From Semisulcospira habei (lineage: Eukaryota > Mollusca > Gastropoda > Semisulcospiridae): DNA of 64,000 nucleotides. The notes under the pieces were generated by a model that did not search any database, had not been told where the DNA came from, and worked only from the letters and a program-made list of their open reading frames with translations. The stretch lies in NCBI GenBank assembly GCA_036245525.1, contig BTPG01000004.1, positions 228,656,709-228,720,708 on the forward strand. Direction: 5' to 3'. The translations under genes and the position numbers were made by a program. Positions 1 through 11,129 of this stretch are shown here, in pieces; the stretch's first letter is position 1; every line of letters begins with the position of its first letter.

Positions 1-470
1 AACTTCAAACCCAATCATGGTACAAAGATACCTGAGGGTAAGACCTTTCCATACATACTAATCTGGCTGATCCCTCGGTAAGTTCAAGGGTCACCAAGAG
101 CCGGCTCAAGACATGGGTTCAAAAACGCCATATTTTGACAAAAGATGTTATTTTCTCAAACACAACTTTAAACCCAAACTTCCTATAGAGATATCTGATT
201 GGAAGACCTATTTATGCATACTGTTTTGGATAACGCTTCGGAAAGGTCAAGGATCACAGGCTGACAAATGTGTGTAAAATGCTAATTTCTTTTTAATAAA
301 ATTGTAGATATTAGCAATATTTGTGCAAATTTTTTTTTCAATCAAATTTGGCACAAAGGTAGCTGATGATAAGACCTTTCTGTGCATACCAATTTACTCA
401 ACTCATTGCAAAGGTCCCCGCCCCTCCAGACCCAAAATTTGTAAAAATGTCATTACAAAGTCCCTTTTTG
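1..470. repeat. Diverged dispersed repeat, no gene seen
   Basis: Three loosely related segments share the phrase 'aagacctttc', then a 'tgcatac' block, then a 'aaggtcaagg-tcac' block. The same phrase returns near 2440-2510 and 2770-2850. I read this as old dispersed or degenerate tandem repeat sequence. The open frames here have no recognisable domain. Confidence 0.4.
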
Positions 471-484
471 GGGGGTGTTTAACC

Positions 485-895
485 CCCCCCCCCCCCCCGG
501 ACGTTGTTTGTTTATTCGGCCCCTGGAAGCAAGGTCGATTGCCTCGGGCCCCCCTCCCCCCCGCTGTTTGACTTTCAGCCCATGAAAGCTAGGTGTGTCG
601 CTCTTCTCCCCCCCCCCCCCTCCGCCCCCGGTTGTTTGAATTTGGCGGCCTCTGGAAGCAAGGTCCATCCACTACCCCCCTCCCCCTCCCCTCGTTTGAT
701 TCTTCGGTCCCTGGAAGCAAGGTCCCCCCCCCCCCCCATTGTTTGATTACAATGTCTGACGACAACCCCCTCCCCGTTGTTTGATTTTGCGGCCCCCGTC
801 GAAGCAAAGTGTAGCATCATGTGGAGGTCTTTCGTATCAGGTTCAAGGTCCCAAACAAGAAGTTGGACTGCCCCCCCCTCCCCCCCCCGAGTAAA
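485..895. repeat. C-rich degenerate minisatellite
   Basis: About five or six units of a phrase resembling 'gttgtttgattcggcccctg' followed by 'gaagcaaggtc' are separated by C homopolymers of 8-17 bases. Open frames through the block come from the homopolymers and have no domain. Homopolymer lengths are likely to be unreliable in an assembly. Confidence 0.6.
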
Positions 896-994
896 GTGAT
901 CCGGCCCTGTCATGTGTTCTTAGAACACATTTCGGCCATATGAGTCATGTGTGTAATTCAGACAACATCGAGTATTTCAACTTAGAACGTGTCT

Positions 995-1132
995 CAACCC
1001 ATTTCGCCAGAGACCCTGAAGCAGGAGATGGATTGACCATGATAATTCAAGGGTAGCCTTGAATTATCGTGGTCAATCTATGCATGGCCGGTACACAGAG
1101 GTTAGGCGGCAACATCTCCAACATTTGAGAAA
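995..1132. mobile_element. Decayed palindromic MITE (TTAA family relative)
   Basis: The ends read 'acccatttc' and its complement 'gaaatgggt'. The core has a palindrome around 'ttgaccatgataattcaagg', matching the core of the TTAA-flanked MITEs elsewhere. The TTAA flanks are not preserved, so this is a degraded relative. Confidence 0.5.
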
Positions 1133-1169
1133 TGGGTCCTTGACTGATGTCATCTGTGTGTGTTGTGAA

Positions 1170-1228
1170 GTTAGTTATATGGGTTTAACCCCGAGCAGGC
1201 GACTAAGGCCATCTCACGGCGGTGTGTT
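1170..1228. repeat. Dispersed repeat core, copy 1
   Basis: A conserved phrase running from 'gggtttaaccccgagcaggc' into 'gactaaggccatctcacgg' recurs near 7385-7430 and, inverted and decayed, near 61180-61225. I take it as the conserved end of an unidentified retroposon. A GT/G-rich low-complexity stretch follows at 1230-1305. Confidence 0.4.
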
Positions 1229-1374
1229 GTGAAGGGGTGGGGGAGGGGGGGTGTGCTTGGGGGGGGGGGGGGAGGGTGTGTGTGTGTGTGTGGGGGGGGG
1301 GGGAATGTGAGGCTATTATCTGATGTTATTGCCCGGGTCACCGGGGTTCCCTACACTGACCCTTGTAGGCCTGA

Positions 1375-1680
1375 GGGAGGTCAAAGAAACCATGCATTGT
1401 ACCCCCTGCTACCAATAAGGTATTCAAGTTGTTTAGGGAGGTCAAAGAAACCATGCATTGTACCCCCTGCTACCAATAAGGTATTCAAGTTGTTTAGGGA
1501 GGTCAAAGAAACCATGCATTGTACCCCCTGCTACCAAGAAGGTATTCAAGTTGTTTAGGGAGGTCAAAGAAACCATGCATTGTACCCCCAGCTACCAAGA
1601 AGGTATTCAAGTTGTTTAGGGAGGTCAAAGAAACCATGCATTGTACCCCCTGCTACCAATAAGGTATTCAAGTTGTTTTG
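1375..1680 (+). repeat. 61-bp tandem repeat, five copies
   Basis: The phrase 'gaggtcaaagaaaccatgca' starts again every 61 bp (tcaaag at 1381, 1442, 1503, 1564, 1625). Copies are nearly identical, with only a taag/gaag variant. No coding role is seen. Confidence 0.9.
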
Positions 1681-1810
1681 TTTAGAAAAAAATTCAGTTT
1701 CGCTCATCTTGTGGTTATATGACACCATTGACCACGTGGCAACATGTAGCGTGTGCCGCTTCCAAAGTGTAGCGGTCACCTTGTAGCAATTTGTTTTGTA
1801 TGCTGGAGTC

Positions 1811-2024
1811 TTAACTCATTCTACCCCAACACCGAAATCCCCAAATTTTGTTGTTGTCCTCTGAAGACTGCTTTGCAGTGCAGGACACGGATCGACCATG
1901 GTAGTTCAAGGGTGATGCCAGAATAGCTTGGCGCCCACAGGCGCCAAGCTATTCTGGCATCACCCTTGAACTATCATGGTCGACCCATATCGTTCTGTGG
2001 TGTGTCTGGGGTAGAATGAGTTAA
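1811..2024. mobile_element. TTAA-flanked palindromic MITE, copy 1
   Basis: TTAA at 1811-1814 and 2021-2024 flanks a 206-bp element. Its ends are CTCATTCTACCCC and the complement GGGGTAGAATGAG. The centre is a long palindrome meeting at 'ggcgcccacaggcgcc'. It encodes nothing. TTAA target duplication is typical of piggyBac-type transposition, so it is probably a non-autonomous piggyBac-group element. Confidence 0.85.
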
Positions 2025-3046
2025 TGTGCGTTTGGATATTTGCAAAGGAATACAACTCCGCCATTGCCGGTCCTAAGCCTGGATGAAAAAGGAGGAGGGA
2101 CTGAAACGACTACTGTGACGCTAAATGCCGGGCGGCAACAAGGAAAAGGCTACTACGCCAAAACTGTTTGAATACCAAAAAAACGTTCGTTGACAGTCAC
2201 ACTGGTGCTGAGATTGATTTTAAGGTAAGATTTTATTTTTTACAGCGTTCACGTGAGGAGGTCACAGATAGTGAAAGGGCCGCATTCACTTTAGTGTTCT
2301 GTTCGCTCACTGACGTGCCGAGCGAAAGTGAGTCTATTATTTAGGTCCAGTGGTGTTTCTGTCCGTCATCCGTCTGTGTCGAAAACTTTAACTTGACATT
2401 TTCTCGGAGACTATTGAAGCCACAGTTTTTCAACTTGGCCCAAGGATACCTTGTGGCAAGACCTTTCCAAGCATACCGATTTGAGTGACCTCTCATGAAG
2501 GGGAAGGTCACAGGGGCTTTTTGGGACATAATTTATTTTGTTCTCAAATATTATTCACAACTGTACATACTAATTTAATTAACTCGCTGCAAATGTCAAG
2601 GGTGGGGTAGGGGGTGGGGGTGTACATATGTGTCAAAAATACAGTTTGAGAAAACATGGACTTTGCTGGTGCGAAAGCCAGTCATTTACTTATTGTCACA
2701 AAGAATATCAGTTGTCCACGTGTATTATCAACAGTTTTGCAAATTTTTCAATCACATTTGTCACGCAGGTAGTTGATGATGATGATAAGACCTTCCTATG
2801 TATACTAGTTCAATCAACTCTATGATATCATAAAGGTCAAGGGTCACGGGTGTTTGACAGCTGTGTGAAAACTAATTAAATTTGAGAAAACATGGATTTC
2901 GCTGGGGCAGGTCATCTCTTTGTCACAAGGGTCACACATCTTGCATCTAATCCACATTATGGTCTGGGGGTTAAATCAAGATCTATGCCCTTTGCAGATG
3001 GGTGGCATTTTGCCTATTGATGGCATTGCTTTTTATCCAGGCTTTC
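2025..3046. other. No gene seen; old repeat fragments
   Basis: This stretch carries diverged copies of the repeat seen at 1-470 (around 2440-2510 and 2770-2870) and otherwise nothing I recognise. The open frames are short and lack domains. Confidence 0.5.
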
Positions 3047-3261
3047 TTACCTCATTCTACCCCAGACACACCACAGCAAGATAAGGATCGACCATGATAA
3101 TTCAAGGGTGATGCCAGAATAGCTTGGCGCCTATGGGCGCCAAGCTATTCTGGCATCACCCTTGAACTATCATGGTCGATCTGTGTCCTGCACTGCTAAT
3201 GCAGTCTTCAGAGGACAACGGCAACATTTGGGGATTTCGGTGATGGGGTAGAATGAGTTTA
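3047..3261. mobile_element. TTAA-family palindromic MITE, copy 2
   Basis: It has the same terminal phrase (ctcattctacccc ... ggggtagaatgag) and the same palindromic core as copy 1, in the opposite orientation for the asymmetric arms. The flanks are TTAC and TTTA, so the target duplication has mutated on one or both sides. Confidence 0.8.
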
Positions 3262-3339
3262 GTCAGCAACACAATATCAAGATTGATCGTGCGGGCGGTG
3301 GGAACATTTTTATATATGCATGGGACTGTGTGTATGTGT

Positions 3340-4565
3340 GTGTGTGTTTTCATGTAGTTTGTAGCAAGGACAAGAATGAAAAAAGGTCTGCACACCTATT
3401 CTTTTATCCTTGGAAAATAAAGTTTTATTTCATTTCATTCTCTCACAAACACTCGCACTTATCATAAAACACCAACTTCTAGGTTGCAGTAAACAGCACG
3501 TGCACAAGTTCGTAATACGCCACTGCTGATGACATAAGAAAATCATGTATTACTAGAATGGGCATGCAATGTTAGCAAGGTATCTATATTATATAAATAT
3601 ACTGTTACGTCATCAACAACATTGACGTCATACTTAGAACTTGCACACATGCATTTCCAAGAAAACTGAAGGCTTAGAAAATGGTATACAAACGTGCAAT
3701 GGCAATAATAAAACAAAGTTTCGCAAAGGTCAGCGAGTCAGAAACAGGGAAATCTATCCCTCTCTCTCTCTCCTTCCCTCACTCCCCCCCCCCCCCTCTC
3801 TCTCTCATTCTTCTCTTTCTCACACACACACACACAAATACAAACAAGCTCACCGTTCCTCTCGCTAGCTCACTCTCAAACACATAATCTCTCACTCACC
3901 CTCTCTCTCTCTCTGAGTCAGTCTATAACTCTGTCTCTCTCTTTCTCTCACCCTCTCTCTCATGGTCAGGGATTAATTAAAATTACTTCAGTGTTTGCCG
4001 CTTTCCAAGTCTCAGCATGGTAGCTAGGTCTTTGCGTGAATTCAGGGCCAACAAAGATAGTTCCAAGATTGGCCTGCCACCACGTTTCGAGAGAGAGATT
4101 AGTTCACTCTCGTCCGTCTTTCACATGTTCAACAGGAAAGATTTTCAGAAACGGTACTGACCGATCTACTGGATGGGTGGTGCTAACTACATGTTGAACA
4201 AGTGAACACTTAGAGCACTTCTTGTTGTTGATGTCGCTTTTGTGATTTGCGGCCCAACGCAGCTTGAGATTAGTGGTAGACCCAATGTACATGGCGGTTG
4301 TATGACACAAGCATTGGATGACATACACAACATTTGGTGTTGTACATGTCAAGTTCTGCCGTATATGCCACCGTCGTCCATCCGATGGAGATTTAAACTC
4401 TTGGACTTGGATGGCGTGTTCACACGTATCACAACGCTTGGCCCGGCAAAGGGTAGAAACCTGGCCTGGGATGAGGACCATGTTGGACAAAGCATCTGGG
4501 GACTGTGGGTTTGTACATCATATTCCTGGGGAAAATATATTCATTCTCAGTCATATATATATTAT
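3340..4565 (-). repeat. Dispersed duplicate block 1, with Penelope fragment
   Basis: This block is collinear with 41565-43790, including a 'ggaaaataaagttttatttc' end, CT/CA microsatellites and a Penelope-like coding fragment. It lacks the LINE that interrupts the second copy. The sequence at 3683-3695 (ggtatacaaacgt) is the intact target site of that LINE. Pyrimidine and CA microsatellites occupy about 3755-3960. Confidence 0.8.
4020..4560 (-). pseudogene. Penelope-like element GIY-YIG endonuclease fragment, copy 1
   Basis: Minus-strand frames encode a cysteine-rich stretch (RCDTCEHA), then CTTPNVVYVIQC, then MYIGSTTNLKLR and NHKSDI. This order matches the GIY-YIG endonuclease that Penelope-like elements (PLEs) carry C-terminal to their reverse transcriptase. 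Downstream frames still hold a relic of the PLE-like 'LGTIFVG' tail. No reverse transcriptase is present, so the copy is truncated on its 5' side. The reading frame is broken near 4440 and again below 4104. The family assignment rests on motif order seen by eye, not on a search. Confidence 0.7.
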
Positions 4566-5602
4566 ACTGACTTCCATTAAAAACGCGAAAAGTGTCTGCA
4601 AGTGTACCCGCAAACAAAGAGCCACCCTGACAGCAAAACAAGAAAAAATTATTTGTTGCTTGATTCAGATGTTCAGCCTACTGTCCGAGCTACCTTCACA
4701 ACAAAAATTTAATGAGTTATCGCCCATGGCTACCTTGGAGTACACAGGGTTTTATTAGTGGTGAAAATAAGCAAAAACTGGACACTGTGAAGCAAGTTTT
4801 CTGTGATATGTTTTAACACACAAGTTGTGTGGATTGCTTATGATGATATTAACTGCCTCAAATGAAATTTGACTCGAAAAATTCATTAGAGAACCAGAAC
4901 TTCCGGTGCACATCATTTTCTTAATAAATCTTTTTTGATGTAATGTGAATTACTTTCAAACCATTTTCTATGCTCCAGTGACCCACACAGATAAAGAACA
5001 CACCCATATCCATTTGATCATGTAAATGTGGCCGCTAACCTAAAATTAAGAACGTTTTGATTTTCATGTTTGTAGGTCATGTTGATTTAGGTGCCTTTGA
5101 CAAACGAAAAGTAGGTCAAGACCAAACAGGCCAGATTTTCATGCACATGGACCCTAGACACTGCACGTTGGTTGGCTTTCAGCTGTGTCCTCTGCAGGTG
5201 CTCCCCACTTTCACTTTCAATATCCTGTGATGGTAGTGTCACTGATGACGTCATAAGTCATCGATGTGCGATTTTTAAGACTAAACATTCTATTTGCAAA
5301 TGACATAACACACTCTTCAAAACGTTTTCTAATAAATGACATCAAAATAACCCGGATTAAAGCATATTTACGAAGAAAAGCGCTATAGTGAAATTCGCAT
5401 TCCTTTTGTTGATCAGTATAATAATGCACCGACTGCTGTCATCTGCTACTACGAGTTCGCCATCAAGTGACTGGCTTCTCTTTCATCATTAACAATTATT
5501 TTTTAAAAGACAATACTCAACCCAGAGGCAACGAACAGAGCGATGCTAGGTTATATAGATCTTACTTGTTCACACAGTGAATACACACACATGTAACTCA
5601 TA
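4566..5602. other. No recognisable feature
   Basis: I found no gene, RNA or clear repeat in this AT-rich stretch. The short open frames lack domains. Confidence 0.4.
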
Positions 5603-5735
5603 AGTATTCAATGCAGATAGGTAATCGTCATAGTACAAATGTAACCCAACCTTCCTGCCACTGTCATAAGTATTCAATGCAGATAGGTAATCGTCATAGT
5701 ACAAATGGAACCCAACCTTCCTGCCACTGTGAATG
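5603..5735 (+). repeat. 66-bp tandem duplication
   Basis: The phrase 'agtattcaatgcagataggt' occurs at 5603 and 5669, giving two 66-bp copies that differ at a few bases. The open frame through it is a by-product of the repeat. Confidence 0.8.
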
Positions 5736-5864
5736 GAACCTCAAGTTCCAACACGCTGAGCATAGTCACGATGTATCAACGCCAACGCGATCTGATGGTT
5801 CTGAATGATGGAACAAAGGTGTAATTGAAATTTGAAACCTGCTGAACAGCATGCCATATTCCTT

Positions 5865-6068
5865 TTAACTCATTCTATCCCAGACACACCACAGCAAGAT
5901 AAGGATCGACCTTGACAGTTCAAGGATGATGCCAGAATAGCTTTGCGCCAAGCTATTCTGGCATCACCCTTGAACTATCATGTTCGAGCTGTGTCCTGCA
6001 CTGCAATGCAGTCTTCAGGGGACAACGGCAACATTTGGGGATTTGGGTGTTGGGGTACAATGAGTTAA
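5865..6068. mobile_element. TTAA-flanked palindromic MITE, copy 3
   Basis: TTAA at 5865-5868 and 6065-6068 flanks a 196-bp element with ends CTCATTCTATCCC and GGGGTACAATGAG. Its core is the shared palindrome, here shortened at the centre. It encodes nothing. Confidence 0.85.
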
Positions 6069-6206
6069 TGAAGACAGTCACTGACAGACAGACAGAACCA
6101 TCACAAGCAGTTCAGTAGAAAGCATTCACCTGGAAAAGTATGGGTCTCATTAACCCCTGTGTAACAACCTTGGACACCGACTATATCACCGTTCTGGACT
6201 ATCATA

Positions 6207-6660
6207 CCCCACCCTGGTCAGCCCCACAGGGTGGGTTTTCCCCTCTATTCTGGGGCGTGTGTTCCTGTCTACCCTTGGTCCATTCACCTGCATTTTCCTT
6301 TTTTAAACTCTCCCTACTGCCTGCGCTGCCTGTAGCTCTTGATATTGGATGTGTGTTGCTAAATGGTCTTAGGATACATTCAATATTCTGTTTAGCTTTT
6401 TTTTTCACAAGCAGTGCAGGCAGGTTCTGAGAAAGTCTTGTTGCTGTCAGGACGTTAACTCATTCTACCCCAGCACCGAAATCCCCAAATGTTGCCATTG
6501 TCCTCTGAAGACTACAGGACACAGATCGACCATGATAGTTCAAGGGTGATGCCAGAATAGGGCGCCAAGCTATTCTGGCCTCACCCTTGAACTATCATGG
6601 TCGATCCTTATCTTGCTGTGGTGTGTCTGGGGCAGAAGTAGTTAAGCAATGTACAACCAA
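6207..6660 (+). mobile_element. SINE-like retroposon (AATC-tail family), copy 1, split by a MITE
   Basis: The sequence from 'ccccaccctggtcagcccca' to 'gacgttaagcaatgtacaa' matches the reverse complement of copies at 14835-15224 and 26787-27181. A TTAA-flanked MITE sits exactly at the TTAA of the conserved 'gacgttaagcaatg' end. Part of the 5' end and an internal segment are missing. No protein is encoded. Confidence 0.75.
6455..6645. mobile_element. TTAA-flanked palindromic MITE, copy 4 (nested)
   Basis: TTAA at 6455-6458 and 6642-6645 flanks a 183-bp element beginning CTCATTCTACCCC. It interrupts a retroposon whose other copies read straight through 'gacgttaagcaatgtac', so the empty site is visible in this window. 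This directly supports duplication of TTAA on insertion. Confidence 0.9.
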
Positions 6661-6904
6661 CTGGACTATCATTGAGCGTCTCCATAAACAGGTTACTTTT
6701 ATATGAGTACCGTACACTCCAGTTCCTTAGGACAATACCACTACCATAGTGCGTTTCCCACTTGACTAGTTTTGCCTCAGAACCGTACACTCATGCTTGC
6801 GTTGATACAGCATCCCCAAGCGCAAAAGGCCATCAGGCTGACGTCAGCCCTATGGCCTTTGCACACTGGGATGAGAATAAACATGTGTTCCCATGAAGGC
6901 TGGA

Positions 6905-7204
6905 TGATGTCATAGTTAAAGCGCTGTGTGTTTCGTGCTGCGTCATACTTCCACACCAAACTGTACACGTAGTATGCGTCATCAGTAGGGCCTCAAATCC
7001 AATGACGTCATAGTTAAACACTGTGTGTTTCGTGCTGCATCATACTTCCACACCAAACTGTACACGTAGTATGCGTCATCAGTAGGGCCTCAAATCCAAT
7101 GACGTCATAGTTAAACACTGTGTGTTTCGTGCTGCGTCATACTTCCACACCAAACTGTACACGTAGTATGCGTCATCAGTAGGGCCTCAAATCCAATGAC
7201 ATCG
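6905..7204 (+). repeat. About 97-bp tandem repeat, three copies
   Basis: The phrase 'ctgtgtgtttcgtgctgc' recurs at about 97-bp spacing, with 'cacgtagtatgcgtcatcag' in each unit. It accounts for the short minus-strand open frames here. Confidence 0.8.
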
Positions 7205-7655
7205 TAAGAAACGAATTTGTCTCAGGTCAAAGAAAGCGGGAAAAAAACAGACAATCATAAATGAAGAGTTTAATGGCTAGGGTGTTTTCTGAGGTGTGTA
7301 GGTATTCTAATTGTTTCAAATGTGCGGATGTGCATGCATACACGTGACGGAAGCTGTCTCGGTACCAAGATAGTTCGCTAGTTATTTGGGTTTAATGCCG
7401 AGCAGGCAACTAAGGCCATCTCACGGCGGGATGTGCGAAAATCTGGTCAGCCAGACTAAACGAAAAGTCTTATGACAAGATGTAAATATATCATAAAAAT
7501 ATTTCATGCTAAAATGTCGCACAGGTCTTTAAAGAAATGTCGTCTACAGACTCACAAAAAGGTCAAAATAATAGAATTGTCATAGTCTATGAATGTTCAA
7601 ATCTTATTAAAAATATGGCACTCTCAGAAAACTAAAATTCTTGTCCGGGGGTACA
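7205..7655. other. No gene seen; dispersed repeat core, copy 2
   Basis: At 7385-7430 the phrase 'gagcaggcaactaaggccat' repeats the core seen at 1185-1225. The rest is unrecognised AT-rich sequence. Confidence 0.4.
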
Positions 7656-7699
7656 TCATGGAACAAAACCTACAAGGAGTCTGCTGTAAAGTACTGCAC

Positions 7700-9560
7700 C
7701 AGCTACGACAATTTCCACGCCCTCCATCTGCTCCTCCAATGCAGCATATTTCTTTTGAAGCGGGACATCAGTGTCCCCCTTCTCTGCCCGTGTGTACAGC
7801 GGTCCCGTAGCTTTCTTGGACTTCTGGTTCTGGGCAGCGTTCCTGCTGCTAGAGTTAGCGGCCTTAGAAGGCTGACCAGAGACAGAAGCCTTTGTAGTAG
7901 ACAAACTGACAGTGACAGGCTTGGGTGGAACCTGCGGCTTAGGGGCAGCAGAAGGTGGCGCCACCGGACCGGTAGTGTCCGCCTTCTGCATTCCCTGGCT
8001 CCTTGTCACCACTGGAGGAGGGTTACTCTCCAGGGGTGTGAGGAGCCAAGGCTCCGCCCCCAACCAAGAAGTTGGGGTTTGACAGGAGAAGTCTTTGGTG
8101 GGGCGCTTGCCTGTCACCGCAGCATTGAATGTAAAGACTGAGGTGCCACTACTGTTTGATGCAGCCTCAGCTGCACCAGGGCCTTCAACCAGGTGTTTTT
8201 TTTGCGTCTGCAAAGGACGGCCCCTTCTCAACACGCACCTGCTGAATCCTGCACTCGGATATCCAATGAGGGCATTTCTTATCCAAAGCCATATGCGCAC
8301 CCTGGCAATTCCACACAGGGGGGGTGGCTGTGCAGGACTCAGCAGAGTGTCCGGGCTTAGTGCAACGGGCGCATGAAGCCTCTGCCTGGCGGCATGTCTT
8401 CTGCCCATGGCCATACGTTTGGCACTTAAAGCACCGGACGGGGAGAGGGACGTACTTCTTCACTTTCAAGGAGTAGTAACCTCCCCAGATGGTAGTAGGA
8501 ATGGGGGTGCCAAACGTCAGGATGATGGTAGGGAGACGGATCTTCCTACCACCTCGTTTGGAAGCGAAGCGCCTGACGCAAGTCACCCCCTGCGACGTAA
8601 GGTTCCGTACAAGTTCATCTTCCGACAGTTCTGCCAATGCTTGATCTTTATCATGCCTCTTGAAGAATTCATCGTTTTGTGGGGTGTGACCTCCACTGGA
8701 GTGTCTCCGATGGAGGAGAGCCTCAGTAGCCAGTTGGAGTGTGCCCGGGTACGGCACTCTACCAGCAAGTCACCAGACCTGAGGTGCTGGGCATCAGGCC
8801 TGCCAACATGGCTCCTGAGGGTCTCCCCCACCAGAAATGGATGCAGCTTGGAAACAGGCTTTTCTTTCACTTTGCTATGGACAATGAGGAAGCGAGGCGA
8901 GGCCAGATGGCCGACACCTGAGGCGTCGCTTCCTCACAGTCCGAGTCACTGTCAGGTACAAGTCGGTGGCTCTGTGCCGCTTTTGTGCCATTTTTGTCTT
9001 GATTTTTTGTTTCCATATTATATTAGTAGAGATATTCATCCCCAGGGGGTCCCCGCCCACCACCGAGCCCAACAAGGGAAAGTGCATCTGTCAGCGGGTC
9101 TCCAGCCGACGCATGATGGAGACTGCCCAAAAGATATACTCAGGATATTAAACCTGATTAAACTGTCTGAGCCACCGCCTTCTATCACACTGTTGAATGC
9201 AGGGGAATACTGACGTAAAGCACCTAATCAGCAGCAGAGGCAATAGCATGGTGCTCCGTATATCAACCCGCATGTCAACAGTGGGATAGGGCTCAACGTG
9301 ACAAGAGCCGATTGACTAGGCCGGTGTTGGCACCAGTGAGCCGCAACCCAAAGAGAATCTCAGCCACCAGGATCCTCTTCTCCCCCGACGCGGGTTTCCA
9401 AGCACGGCAAACACTTGGGATCCAAAGTACCAAAAACTAATGAGTATTTTTAAGGACCAATCCAACATGGCACCACCTGGGCTAGCACAGCTCCTTAAAA
9501 ACCGGACCAGTGAAAAAATCTGAACAACATACCTGCCGACGTCAAGTTCTAATCCTGGAA
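7700..9560 (-). pseudogene. I-group LINE, ORF1 (gag-like RNA-binding protein), copy 1
   Basis: Read on the minus strand, this copy encodes a nucleic-acid-binding ORF1 protein of the I/Jockey LINE type. From the N-terminus there is a KLHPFLVGETL / LRSGDLLVE / VTPHKTMN region. Next comes DELVRNLTSQGVTCVRR. Then come three CCHC-type knuckles (CFKCQTYGHGQKTC, CARCTKPGHSAESC, and a third starting NCQGAH), and last RVEKGPSFADAKK. A proline/serine-rich tail follows. Frameshifts near 8640 and 8210 break the ORF, and no ORF2 follows because homology stops near 7700. The region to about 9560 is the 5' leader shared with the 55.6-57.2 kb copy. ORF1 binds element RNA for retrotransposition. Confidence 0.8.
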
Positions 9561-9894
9561 AAAGATGGCACCCCTTCGCTAGCTCACTCAGTCAGCGACT
9601 GAGGAGACTACCCCCCCCCCCCTCCCCCACGCCACATGGAAGCTGGTGCCGAGTGGGCTAGGTACCAAGAAATGTCTGACAGTCACAAGTAAATGTCTCT
9701 TTTCTTTTTGAAATGACTCTAATGTGGTAGTGGAATTGAGAATAATTTGTTTTTTAATCAGCAACAAAAGTATGGCAATTAGTAAAATCTCGACGGTTGT
9801 GAATAAACTCAACGTGTTTCTTTGATGCTAGCGAAATCTTGACATGACCAAAAGCCATAACTTTGTCACAGATCCTGACAACTGACAGCGTTTC

Positions 9895-10650
9895 TTAGCG
9901 TGTCTGCTGGAGAATCGGGGAGTGATTGTTTATTCATGTGTGCGTCTGCTGGAGAATCGGGGAGTGATTGTTTATTCATGTGTGTCTGCTGGAAAATCGG
10001 GGAGTGATTGTTTATTCATGTGTGTCTGCTGGAGAATCGGGCAGTGATTGTTTATTCATGTGCGCATCTGCTGGAGAATTGGGAAACGATTGTTTATCCA
10101 TGTGCGTGTCTGCTGGAGAATCGGGGAGTGATGGTTTATTCATGTGTGTGTCTGCTGGAAAATCGGGGAGTGATTGTTTATCCATGTGTGTGTCTGCTGG
10201 AGAATCGGGGAGCGATTGTTTATTCATGTGCATGTCTGCTGGAGAATCAGGGAGTGATTGTGTATTCATGTGTGTGTCTGGAGAATCGGGGAGTGATTGT
10301 TTATTCATGTGTCTGCTGGAGAATCGGGGAGCGATTGTTTATCCGTGTGTGTGAGCAAAGCGAGACGTGGGTGCGCATCTGCTGGAGAATTGGGGAGCGA
10401 TTGTTTATCCATGTGTGTGTCTGCTGGAGAATCGGGGAGTGATTGTTTATTCATGTGTCTGCTGGAGAATCGGGGAGTGATTGTTTATCCGTGTGTGTGA
10501 GCAAAGCGAGACGTGGGTGCGCGTCTGCTGGAGAATTGGGGAGCGATTGTTTATCCATGTGTGTGTCTGCTGGAGAATCGGGGAGTGATTGTTTATTCAT
10601 GTGTCTGCTGGAGAATCGGGGAGTGATTGTTTATCCGTGTGTGTGAGCAA
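9895..10650 (+). repeat. About 42-bp minisatellite, array 1
   Basis: Units of the form 'gtctgctggagaatcgggga' plus 'gtgattgtttattcatgtgt' repeat about 18 times with small length variants. A larger block containing 'gtgagcaaagcgagacgtgg' is itself duplicated near 10350 and 10500. The usual unit is divisible by three and has few stop codons, so overlapping ORFs appear on both strands; I regard none as genes. Confidence 0.9.
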
Positions 10651-10734
10651 AGTGAGATGTGAGTGCGTGAATGTGAGCTCCGCCCCAGCATTCCTCGACC
10701 AGAACAGGTGGTGTAATATCTTTGAGGTCGCAGA

Positions 10735-11042
10735 AACTTTAGCACTTACAGCAGTACATGTGTTATGAAATCCCGACTTTATGGGTTTCACATCAGTGAA
10801 GATCATTGTTAACTTTAGCACTTACAGCAGTACATGTGTTGTGAAATCACGACTTTATGGGTTTCACATCAGTGAAGATCATTGTTAACTTTAGCACTTA
10901 CAGCAGTACATGTGTTGTGAAATCCCAACTTTATGGGTTTCACATCAGTGAAGATCATTGTTAACTTTAGCACTTACAGCAGTACATGTGTTGTGAAATC
11001 CCGACTTTATGGGTTTCACATCAGTGAAGATCATTGTTAACT
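10735..11042 (+). repeat. 76-bp tandem repeat, four copies
   Basis: The phrase 'actttagcacttacagcagt' restarts every 76 bp. The same repeat follows the same minisatellite at 59995-60362, which marks the duplicated block. Confidence 0.9.
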
Positions 11043-11129
11043 TTGAATTGACAGTGTTTGTAAACATTAGAATATAAGCCGGGATTTCACAACTTTTAGT
11101 GAAACGAGCTTAATAACTATTTATTCAAG

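Noticed and set aside
323..913. Proline-rich and glycine-rich ORFs
   Set aside because: They result from C/G homopolymers in a degenerate minisatellite; frames depend on uncertain homopolymer lengths.
8407..9213. 268-codon plus-strand ORF
   Set aside because: It is antisense to the I-LINE ORF1, whose minus-strand frames carry the recognisable zinc knuckles.
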